A stretch of 64,000 nt of DNA. Source: Lachnospiraceae bacterium (GTDB lineage: Bacteria; Bacillota; Clostridia; Lachnospirales; Lachnospiraceae). A program made the position numbers and the translations under genes. The DNA lies in assembly GCA_017479935.1 (NCBI GenBank), contig JAFVBO010000118.1, positions 111,798 to 175,797 of the forward strand, given 5' to 3'. This document shows positions 7,933 to 15,014 of this stretch, in pieces. Position 1 is the first letter of the stretch, and the number at the start of each line of letters is the position of its first letter. The notes beneath the pieces were generated by a model. It saw only the letters and a program-made list of their open reading frames with translations, was not told where the DNA came from and ran no database searches.

Positions 7933-9243
7933 TTGGAATTGTATCTTCATGCGGCACGGTATGGGATGATCCTGATGATCCTCCTGTATGTGCTGTTTAC
8001 CCTGTTTTACCTGTTTAAAAAGAACCAGAGTGGTTTTTCCATGCTGAACTACTTACAGCGCCTGCTTTTGTTTCTGTATCATGCAGCCGGATCTTCCATC
8101 TTGTATCTGATGACGGAAAATCAAACCATTCTGATTTTTTACGCCTTCCAGGTGCTCTTTTTCGTGGCCTTCCTCCTCTTCTGGAGAAAGCTGTATCCGG
8201 ATTCGTCTAAGATGCTGCTGAACAACGTCTGCATGCTTTTATGTGTGGGATTTCTTATTCAGTCCAGACTCAACCTGGATAAATCCATTCGGCAATTCGT
8301 TATCGTGGCCGTGGCCGGCATCGGGAGCCTTTTAATCCCCTGGATTATCCGGTATTTCCGTCACTTTGACATCGGCTGGTTTCTGTACTCGGTGGTCGGC
8401 ATCGGGCTCCTTGGCCTGATCTACGTGGCCGGCAATACGGAATACGGCGCGAAGCTCTCGTTTAGCATCGGCTCCACGACCATCCAGCCATCGGAATTCG
8501 TGAAGATCCTGTTTGTCTTTTGCACCGCGTCCCTTTTAAGGGAAAGACAAAGCTTTAAACGGGTGTTCTTGGCGACCGCGATCGCAGGAGCCCACGTGCT
8601 TCTGTTGGTGTTATCCAGAGATTTGGGCACTGCCCTGGTCTTTTTCCTGGCCTACCTGGCGATGCTGTTTGTGGCCACGCAGAAAATCCGCTATCCGGCC
8701 CTGGGCATGCTGGCTGGGTCAGCCGCGGCTGTCGGTGCTTTTCACCTGTTTGCCCACGTGCAGACCCGCGTGGAGGTGTGGGCGGATCCCTTCGCGGATC
8801 CTTTAAACAGCGGGTATCAGATCCTGCAGTCCCTCTTTGCCATCACAACCGGCGGGTTCTTTGGCATGGGCCTTTACGAAGGAAGAGCGGCGGCCATTCC
8901 CGTGGCCAGCAAAGATTTCGTGTTTTCCGCCATCTCCGAAGAGATGGGCGGGCTGACCGCCCTTGCGGTGGTGTTTCTGTGCGTGATGAACATGCTGCAG
9001 ATGCTCCGCATGTCCGCCAGACTGTCGGAACGCTTTGAAAAGATCGTCGTATTTGGCCTGGCGGTTGTGTACGCCAGCCAGGTACTGATCAACATCGGAG
9101 GAGTGACCAAGATGATCCCCTCCACGGGCATTACCCTGCCGTTTATCAGCTACGGCGGCAGTTCTATCCTAGCCACCTTCATCCTGTTTGCCATCATTCA
9201 GGGCTATTACATACGCTTAGAGGACGAGGAAGATGAGCTCTGA
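7933..9243 (+). CDS. FtsW/RodA/SpoVE family peptidoglycan glycosyltransferase
   Basis: 436 residues, integral membrane SEDS protein that polymerises lipid II into glycan strands with a partner class B PBP. Ten or so hydrophobic segments are visible. Family motifs: 'IQPSEFVKI', 'LSRDLGTALVFF', 'RVEVWADPF' (the conserved Asp-containing loop), 'SGYQILQSLFAI', 'KDFVFSAISEEMG' and 'PSTGITLPFISYGGSS' near the C-terminus. The start is TTG at 7933 behind AAAGGAGT. The gene overlaps the PBP gene by 11 nt, so the two are a SEDS-bPBP pair. The N-terminal 100 residues hold extra TM segments and little motif content. Whether it serves division, elongation or sporulation is not decidable here. Confidence 0.9.
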   Translation: MELYLHAARYGMILMILLYVLFTLFYLFKKNQSGFSMLNYLQRLLLFLYHAAGSSILYLMTENQTILIFYAFQVLFFVAFLLFWRKLYPDSSKMLLNNVCMLLCVGFLIQSRLNLDKSIRQFVIVAVAGIGSLLIPWIIRYFRHFDIGWFLYSVVGIGLLGLIYVAGNTEYGAKLSFSIGSTTIQPSEFVKILFVFCTASLLRERQSFKRVFLATAIAGAHVLLLVLSRDLGTALVFFLAYLAMLFVATQKIRYPALGMLAGSAAAVGAFHLFAHVQTRVEVWADPFADPLNSGYQILQSLFAITTGGFFGMGLYEGRAAAIPVASKDFVFSAISEEMGGLTALAVVFLCVMNMLQMLRMSARLSERFEKIVVFGLAVVYASQVLINIGGVTKMIPSTGITLPFISYGGSSILATFILFAIIQGYYIRLEDEEDEL

Positions 9244-11056
9244 TAATCTACTGAAAAACAGACGGAAAAAGCAGCTGCTGGCGGACTTAAACAAATGGAA
9301 AAGACGCTTTTCGTCCGATTTTGCCAGGTGGAGGAAGCGCACGGCTTCAAACTGGGCGAAGTGGAAGAAGAGCGCCTGTTCGGACTGGGCAAAGTGGAAG
9401 AACAATCGCTCTGCTGGAATAGAGAAAAAGGCGGTGAGTAGTATACAGAATAACAGTGAAAGGGTACAGCCGTCGGGCAAAGGTAACGCCCCGGGTACAA
9501 AAAAGAAAATACGGTGGTTCTGGGAAAAGCCACAGGTGAGCAAGGCTGTCCGGAAGGAGAGCGCGAAGGTGATTTCCCTGGAAGAGCTGAACCAGAAAGT
9601 GTTCCTGCCGAGGGAACATCTTAGGAGAAAGCACAGTAAACTGAACCGAGAAATTGTTGTGGTCACCGTGTTCTTCTCGTGTCTGTTTCTTCTTTTCACG
9701 GGATATTTCATGGATCTGATTCTGAACCAGGCGGAAACGTATGCCGGAAGCGGTTACAACATCACCCGGCAGGACCTGTTGGATCAGAAGGTCGTGCGCG
9801 GGAGCATTCTGGATCGGAACGGAAATGTGCTGGCCGAGACCGTGACGGGGGAGGACGGCGAAGAAAGCAGAAACTACCTGTATGACGGACTGTTTGCCCA
9901 CACGCTGGGCTACGCCATCAACGGGAAAAGCGGGCTGGAAGCCCAGTATAATTATGAGCTGATGAGCACGGATGCGAGCCTGGAGGAGCAGGCAGTGGCG
10001 GACTTTTACGCCAGAAAGCTGCCGGGCAACAACCTGGTCACCACTTTGGACTTAAGCCTTCAGAAGGCTGCCGCGGAAACCTTTGGCGACCAGAAAGGGG
10101 CCGTGATTGCCCTGGATCCGAAAACCGGCGAGGTGCTGGCGCTCTATTCCAACCCCGGCTTTAACCCCAACACGCTGGCTGAGGACTGGGACGCGCTCGT
10201 TTCCGAGGACAACCCCGATTCCAATTTTTTAAACAGGGCAACTCAAGGACTGTACCCGCCCGGATCCATCTTCAAGATTCTGACGGCCCTGGCCTACTAT
10301 CGGGAATTTGGCCCCGAAGCGGTGGACGCCTTCGAATTCTCCTGTGTCGGCGGGTTTGAGAAGGACGGGTTCCGGATGAATTGCTTTAACGGAGCCGCCC
10401 ACGGCTGGGAAGACTTTACGCGGGCCTTCGCCAACTCCTGCAATTCCGCGTTTTGCGAGCTGGGAACGCAGCTCAATCTGACCGCCTTCCGGACGCTCTG
10501 CGAAAGCTGCTTCTTTAACGAAAGCTTTCCTTTCCAGATGGCGAAAACCTCTGGCTCCTTCCAGCTGAACGCGGAATCTGGCACCTGGGATATCCTGCAG
10601 ACCGTGATCGGCCAGGGCCAGACGCTGGTGACCCCTCTGCAGATGGCGCTCATCACGGCGGGAATTGCAGGCGGAGGCATCGTCATGGAACCGCATCTGG
10701 TGAATTGTGTGACAGGTGCTGACGGTGTGGTTCTGAATAAAGTAGAAAATGCTTCTTACCGCGAAATCATGTCGCAGGAAGAAGCGGCCTTCCTTACCAG
10801 GAACATGGTGGAAGTAACGCGCGTCGGCACAGGCATCATGATGCAGGACAGCCGTTACCAGGCTGCCGTGAAGACCGGAACCGCCGAGTATATCACCGGC
10901 GTTGACTTAACCCATGCCTGGGTGACGGGCTTTGCTCCGGCTGAAGACCCACAGATCGTGGTGACGGTTGTCTTAGAGGACGCCGGCACCGGGAGCGTGG
11001 CTGGCGCGGCAGTGGCGGATAGGCTCTTTAAGGTGTGGCTGCTTGGGGAAGAGTAG
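9233..11056 (+). CDS. Penicillin-binding protein (class B transpeptidase) with Trp/Lys-rich N-terminal repeats
   Basis: 607 residues. Cross-links peptidoglycan with the SEDS protein encoded upstream. The transpeptidase domain has SIFK (Ser345), SCN (Ser402) and KTGT (Lys547), all intact; the pedestal domain is short, as in PbpA-type enzymes. A single TM segment lies at about 141-160, leaving an unusually long cytoplasmic N-terminus of about 140 residues. This begins with four 11-residue repeats (residues 19-62; consensus WAKWKxxxxSD, first W replaced by L or F in copies 1 and 2) that would form a basic amphipathic, Trp-rich helix, followed by a second aromatic patch (IRWFWEK). The usual cytoplasmic tail is some tens of residues, so this extension is odd. 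Confidence 0.9.
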   Translation: MSSDNLLKNRRKKQLLADLNKWKRRFSSDFARWRKRTASNWAKWKKSACSDWAKWKNNRSAGIEKKAVSSIQNNSERVQPSGKGNAPGTKKKIRWFWEKPQVSKAVRKESAKVISLEELNQKVFLPREHLRRKHSKLNREIVVVTVFFSCLFLLFTGYFMDLILNQAETYAGSGYNITRQDLLDQKVVRGSILDRNGNVLAETVTGEDGEESRNYLYDGLFAHTLGYAINGKSGLEAQYNYELMSTDASLEEQAVADFYARKLPGNNLVTTLDLSLQKAAAETFGDQKGAVIALDPKTGEVLALYSNPGFNPNTLAEDWDALVSEDNPDSNFLNRATQGLYPPGSIFKILTALAYYREFGPEAVDAFEFSCVGGFEKDGFRMNCFNGAAHGWEDFTRAFANSCNSAFCELGTQLNLTAFRTLCESCFFNESFPFQMAKTSGSFQLNAESGTWDILQTVIGQGQTLVTPLQMALITAGIAGGGIVMEPHLVNCVTGADGVVLNKVENASYREIMSQEEAAFLTRNMVEVTRVGTGIMMQDSRYQAAVKTGTAEYITGVDLTHAWVTGFAPAEDPQIVVTVVLEDAGTGSVAGAAVADRLFKVWLLGEE

Positions 11057-11169
11057 GAGGGAGTGTTCAGCGCAGGTCCCAGGCCATCCGCCTGCGGCGT
11101 ATGTCGCAGTTTCGGTGCTGAATAAATATTGCTCAGATTGTTTCAAGATTCAAACATTCCTCTTGGGGC

Positions 11170-11198
11170 TTGCATCTTTCTCCAATACAGGATATACT
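11170..11198 (+). promoter_or_regulatory. Candidate promoter for the NUDIX gene
   Basis: TTGCAT at 11170-11175, 17-nt spacer, TATACT at 11193-11198, giving a very short leader before the ATG at 11221. The same -35 hexamer and spacer are used at 12443. The rest of the 11057-11220 gap holds a GC-rich imperfect hairpin and nothing else I can name. Confidence 0.5.
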
Positions 11199-11220
11199 TG
11201 TCCGGTTAGGAGGTACGGTT

Positions 11221-11673
11221 ATGAGTGAAGCCACAAGCTGCGGCGGTGTCGTGATCTACCGTGGAAAGATATTACTGCTGTATAAGAATTATCATAATAA
11301 ATATGAAGGCTGGGTCCTGCCAAAGGGAACCGTGGAAGAAGGCGAAGAGCACGAGCAGACAGCTCTGCGCGAAGTGAAGGAAGAAACCGGGGCGGATGCA
11401 ACGATTATCCGCTATATCGGGAAAAGTCGCTACACCTTCAACACAGCAAGCGACTTGGTCGAGAAGGATGTTTACTGGTATCTGATGCAGGGGCAGAGCT
11501 ATTACAGCAAGCCTCAGAAGGAAGAGTTTTTCACGGATTCCGGCTTTTACAAGTATCACGAGGCCTATCATCTTTTAAAATACTCCAATGAAAAACAGAT
11601 TCTCGAGAAGGCTTACTCCGAGTATCTGGAACTGAAGAAGCACAACCTATGGGGCACCGGTGCTTCGGAGTAG
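11221..11673 (+). CDS. NUDIX hydrolase
   Basis: 150 residues. NUDIX enzymes split nucleoside diphosphates linked to another group, often damaged nucleotides or dinucleoside polyphosphates. The Nudix box G-x5-E-x7-REVKEETGA is intact in the segment starting at 'LPKGTVEEGEEHEQTALREV' (residues 39-58). The C-terminal helix 'YHLLKYSNEKQILEKAYSEY' is common in AP4A/mutT-like members. ATG 11221 is chosen because TTAGGAGG lies just upstream; the longer reading frame from 11170 would run through the promoter. It seems to be a single-gene unit with its own promoter and terminator. Substrate not assignable. Confidence 0.88.
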   Translation: MSEATSCGGVVIYRGKILLLYKNYHNKYEGWVLPKGTVEEGEEHEQTALREVKEETGADATIIRYIGKSRYTFNTASDLVEKDVYWYLMQGQSYYSKPQKEEFFTDSGFYKYHEAYHLLKYSNEKQILEKAYSEYLELKKHNLWGTGASE

Positions 11674-11693
11674 CATATTCTCTTGCATGAGCG

Positions 11694-11725
11694 GAGGTTG
11701 CGATTTGTTTCGCAACCTCTTTTTC
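11694..11725 (+). terminator. Rho-independent terminator after the NUDIX gene
   Basis: 10-bp stem GAGGTTGCGA / TCGCAACCTC with a 6-nt loop, followed directly by TTTTTC. Confidence 0.85.
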
Positions 11726-11824
11726 TATCTTTCTTTGCCTACGCCACGGGCGCGAACTGGGAGGCAAGAAAGCGCAGGCAACACCTCTTATTCAGGTCAT
11801 GCCTACGCCAGGTTATAGAGGCAT

Positions 11825-12053
11825 GCACGGGAAACAAGCAATTTTAGTGCAATCCCCATGCAAAACAATAGCTTCCGGAGTCCGAGATGCATGGGGAACG
11901 AGCAATTTTAGTGCAATCCCCATGCAAATCAAAAGCTTCCGGGTTCTGAAATGCATGGGGAACAAGCAATTTTAGTGCAATCCCCATGCAAGCCAAAAGC
12001 TTCCGGAGTCTGAGATGCATGGGGTTCAAGCATTTTTAGCCAATTCCCCATGC
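11825..12053 (+). repeat. 64-bp tandem array, four hairpin units
   Basis: Units begin at 11825, 11889, 11953 and 12017, exactly 64 nt apart. Each unit holds a 37-nt hairpin (GCATGGGG ... CCCCATGC, with an inner GCA ... TGC pair around ATTTTAG) and a 27-nt linker carrying AGCTTCCGG. Both parts are conserved between units, and the first unit's left arm is decayed (GCACGGG). A 64-nt period breaks any reading frame, so this is non-coding. It is unlike CRISPR since the linkers are conserved. Confidence 0.85.
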
Positions 12054-12109
12054 AATCAAGAAACAAGAGGTCAGGCTATGTGTGAAATCAGAAGACTAAA
12101 AGTGAATTG

Positions 12110-12360
12110 GGCCTAAGGCGGCGGGGAGATTTTCCGGCAGCATGTGGGAGCAAGGGGATAATGCCACTTATGGCAGCAAAGCGTCGCACTGACGAGAAAT
12201 TGCGGTACCACAAGTACCGCAATTTCAGGGGTATCTGAGGAACACCGTCATCAGACGGGGTTTCGAATGTACCCCGGCGGCTGTGCGACGCTTTGCTGGC
12301 ATTAGTGGCACTCCCCGAAGATCCCTTTGCTGCCGGAAAACTCCTCCGCCGCCTTAGGCC
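12110..12360 (+). repeat. 251-bp long inverted repeat with nested hairpin
   Basis: Left arm 12110-12189 and right arm 12283-12360 are near-perfect reverse complements over about 80 nt (both ends GGCCTAAGGCGGCGG; inner ends GCAAAGCGTCGCAC / its complement), with small internal mismatches. The 93-nt centre has its own 12-bp perfect hairpin (AAATTGCGGTAC / GTACCGCAATTT, 12197-12225) and a GGGGTA/TACCCC pair. No ORF fits. It could be a MITE-like palindrome or the template of a large structured RNA; I see no flanking target-site duplication clear enough to call. Confidence 0.75.
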
Positions 12361-12442
12361 TTCACACATAAAGGCACCCAATATGTTCACACCTTCCCAG
12401 CACCTCCTCATTGCAGCAATCATGAAACCAAAAGATTTCCGG

Positions 12443-12471
12443 TTGCATCAGAGTGGGTTTCTCTTTATAAT
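12443..12471 (+). promoter_or_regulatory. Promoter for the aldo/keto reductase gene
   Basis: TTGCAT at 12443-12448, 17-nt spacer, consensus TATAAT at 12466-12471, 41 nt before the start codon. Confidence 0.65.
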
Positions 12472-12512
12472 AGTAGGGATAACGAACCACCTGCCACTTT
12501 AAGGAGGAGACC

Positions 12513-13478
12513 ATGGAATACAGAAAATTACCACAGCTTGACAGAGAAGCATCGAGATTGGTCTTAGGCACATCCGGAAAACGGTTCATCGCCGGTGAGG
12601 ATGTGGAAGATATTATAGAGGCCGCGCTGGAGATCGGCATCAACTGCCTGGATACGGCCCGGGAGTACGGGAAGAGTGAAGAGGCGATCGGAAGATGGCT
12701 GAAGAAAAGCGGCAAGCGGGATCAGATTGTCCTGATTTCCAAGTGCTGCCACCCGCACTTTGCCTTCCTGCAGAGAATGAATGAGAAGGCGGCCGAGGAA
12801 GATCTGAAGAAATCGCTGGACGCGCTAGGGACGGATCATATCGACCTGTATCTGTTCCACCGCGATCAGGAAAGCGTGCCGGTGGAGACGGTTGTGGAGT
12901 TTATGAACCGCTTCCTGGAGGAAGGAAAGATTCGCGCGTACGGCGGATCCAACTGGTCGGCAAAGCGGATCGCGGCGGCCAACGCCTATGCGGAAAAGAA
13001 CGGCCTGGTTGGGTTTACGGCTACAAGCCCGCACTATTCGTTGGGAAGACAAAAGCGCGACCCATGGGGGAATGGCTGCAAGAGCATCACGGGGGATCAG
13101 ATGAAAGATGAGAGAGCGTACTATCTGCAGACGCAGATGCCGATCTTCTGCTGGTCCAGCCTGTGCAACGGCGTTTTCTCCGGGAAGTTAGCGAGCACGG
13201 ACAAGGGGCAGATCATGAAGATGTTTGGATTTAACACCTTCTGGGGATATGACTGCCCGGACAACTACGAGCGTCTGGCAAGATGCGAAGAGCTGGCGAA
13301 GAAGAAAGACACCACGGTTTCTGCCATCACGCTGGCCTGGGTTCTCGGATCGGAGCTGAACACGTTTCCGATTGTCAGCGCGTCTTCACCGAAGCGCTTG
13401 AAGGAGAACGGAAAAGTGTCAGAACTGACACTCACCGAGGAAGAACGGACCTGGTTAAACCTCGGTGCAAAAGAATAA
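12513..13478 (+). CDS. Aldo/keto reductase
   Basis: 321 residues, NAD(P)H-dependent carbonyl reductase fold ((beta/alpha)8 barrel). Catalytic tetrad residues are visible: Asp and Tyr in 'CLDTAREYG' (about residues 47-55), Lys in 'VLISKCCH', and His in 'DLYLFHRD'. The middle 'GGSNWSAKRIAAANAYAEK' and the C-terminal cofactor segment 'FPIVSASSPKRLKEN' are typical. ATG 12513 sits behind AAGGAGGAGACC. The physiological substrate is unknown. Only a 20-30-nt gap separates it from the next gene, so the two probably share a transcript. Confidence 0.87.
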   Translation: MEYRKLPQLDREASRLVLGTSGKRFIAGEDVEDIIEAALEIGINCLDTAREYGKSEEAIGRWLKKSGKRDQIVLISKCCHPHFAFLQRMNEKAAEEDLKKSLDALGTDHIDLYLFHRDQESVPVETVVEFMNRFLEEGKIRAYGGSNWSAKRIAAANAYAEKNGLVGFTATSPHYSLGRQKRDPWGNGCKSITGDQMKDERAYYLQTQMPIFCWSSLCNGVFSGKLASTDKGQIMKMFGFNTFWGYDCPDNYERLARCEELAKKKDTTVSAITLAWVLGSELNTFPIVSASSPKRLKENGKVSELTLTEEERTWLNLGAKE

Positions 13479-13502
13479 AAGAGTTTGGAGAGTAGAGTTG
13501 TG

Positions 13503-14927
13503 ATGGAAACGTTACAGTCGATGATCAGGCAATGCTATGACATGTGTGAGGTGATGAACAAGGCAGGAATGGGCGGAGACCTTCGCCTGACCTTAAGGCA
13601 GAACCTCCGGATGGAATTTATGCGTTTTGTGCTGTATCTGGTCCCGGAGGGAGATACACTGGGATATAAGCAGCTTTCCTTTATCCGGGATTACCTGGGA
13701 ATGGAGATGACGCAGGAGAGCTGCGCGCAGTTTAAGAAGGCCCACCATGTGGCGGCGGATTACAAAAACGCGGCGCCCTCCACGCTGAAATATTTTGTGC
13801 TGGCGGATGCCGGTCATAAGCTGACTACCGCGTCGTTTGCGGGAAAGTGCTCCGTTACGCTGGTCAGAACCTATCGGGAGCTGGGGCGCCAGTTCATTGC
13901 CTGTGACGATGCCATCACGCAGGAGGAGATCAGCCGTCTGTCCGACTATATTGTTACGATGGAGAAGTTCTGCGGCGAGTATGGCGTGTATGTGGCGTCT
14001 GTCCCGATCCTTCTGACGCCGAACAGCGCACCGGCAGGGGCCGGAGGCGGCCAGACATCGGGTTCTAAGCGAGAGACGGCCAAGGCGGAGGAAACCAAGC
14101 GCATCGATGCTGACGAGGTCTTAGCGGAGCTGGAGCAGATGGTGGGGATGCAGGCGGTGAAGAAGGAAGTCCGTCTGCTTGTCAATCTTTTAAAGATCCA
14201 AAAGCTGCGCGAGGAGCAGGGGTTAAAGAACGCCAGCGTTTCCCGCCACATGGTGTTTTACGGAAATCCCGGAACCGGCAAGACGACGATCGCGCGTATG
14301 CTGGCGAAGGTGTACAAGTCGCTCGATTTGCTTCCGCAGGGCCAGCTTGTGGAGGTGGACCGCGGCGGTCTCGTGGGTTCCTACATCGGGCAGACGGCCT
14401 TAAAGACCAAGGAAGTGATCGAGCAATCCCTGGGCGGCATCCTGTTCATCGATGAGGCCTACGCCCTGACGGAAAACAAGGGAGAAGGCGACTTTGGCCA
14501 GGAGGCGGTGGACACGCTGTTAAAGGCGATGGAGGACCACCGGGAGGAACTCGTGGTGATCGTGGCGGGGTACACGGAGCCCATGAAGCGTTTCCTGGAA
14601 TCCAACCCGGGACTCAAGTCTCGCTTCAACAAGTTCCTGTTCTTTGAGGACTATTCGCCGGAAGAGCTTCTGCAGATCATGGACGGAATGTGCCTAAAGC
14701 AGGATTATCGGCTGACGGATGAGGCGAAGAAGAAGGTGGTCAAGCATTTCGAGGACCGCCTGGCCGGGGAACCTGAGAACTTCGCGAACGCGCGCGAGGC
14801 CCGAAACCTTTTGGAAAAGGCGATTGCGAACCAGGCATCGCGCCTCGTGGGAAAGAAAGATATTACAAAAGAAGACTTAAGAACACTGGAAGATATCGAC
14901 ATAGAGTCCGTAGCGGAACAGTTGTAA
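13503..14927 (+). CDS. AAA ATPase, CbxX/CfqX-SpoVK type
   Basis: About 474 residues. The C-terminal AAA module has Walker A 'GNPGTGKTTIARML', Walker B 'GGILFIDEAYAL', and the arginine-finger region 'SNPGLKSRFNKFLFF', matching the CbxX/CfqX group (Rubisco activase-like remodelers and SpoVK). The N-terminal ~190 residues are helical, end in an Ala/Gly linker ('APAGAGGGQTSGS') and have no domain I can name; this region may recruit the client. Start chosen at ATG 13503 (GTG 13500 is adjacent). No carbon-fixation genes nearby. The client protein is unknown. Confidence 0.8.
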   Translation: METLQSMIRQCYDMCEVMNKAGMGGDLRLTLRQNLRMEFMRFVLYLVPEGDTLGYKQLSFIRDYLGMEMTQESCAQFKKAHHVAADYKNAAPSTLKYFVLADAGHKLTTASFAGKCSVTLVRTYRELGRQFIACDDAITQEEISRLSDYIVTMEKFCGEYGVYVASVPILLTPNSAPAGAGGGQTSGSKRETAKAEETKRIDADEVLAELEQMVGMQAVKKEVRLLVNLLKIQKLREEQGLKNASVSRHMVFYGNPGTGKTTIARMLAKVYKSLDLLPQGQLVEVDRGGLVGSYIGQTALKTKEVIEQSLGGILFIDEAYALTENKGEGDFGQEAVDTLLKAMEDHREELVVIVAGYTEPMKRFLESNPGLKSRFNKFLFFEDYSPEELLQIMDGMCLKQDYRLTDEAKKKVVKHFEDRLAGEPENFANAREARNLLEKAIANQASRLVGKKDITKEDLRTLEDIDIESVAEQL

Positions 14928-15010
14928 AGAAAATCACTCGTCTCCATTTTCGAAACAGTTGTAAGGAAAAACACTTGCCTCTTTTGTTGCGAGGCAGTTG
15001 TAAGGAGAAA
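14919..15010 (+). repeat. Threefold direct repeat between AAA ATPase gene and addB
   Basis: CAGTTGTAA followed by an A-rich run occurs at 14919, 14956 and 14995 (37- and 39-nt spacing). The first copy includes the ATPase stop codon, the last carries the addB ribosome site (AAGGAGAAAAA). Confidence 0.65.
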
Positions 15011-15014
15011 AACC

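Noticed and set aside
11825..12053. CRISPR array
   Set aside because: The would-be spacers are conserved between units and are only 27 nt; no cas genes nearby. It is a tandem repeat of the whole 64-bp unit.
12110..12360. Insertion sequence or transposon end
   Set aside because: No transposase frame lies inside or beside it, and no target duplication is evident; kept only as an inverted repeat.
13503..14927. Rubisco activase CbbX
   Set aside because: The AAA family matches, but there is no Rubisco or other carbon-fixation gene and the N-terminal domain differs.
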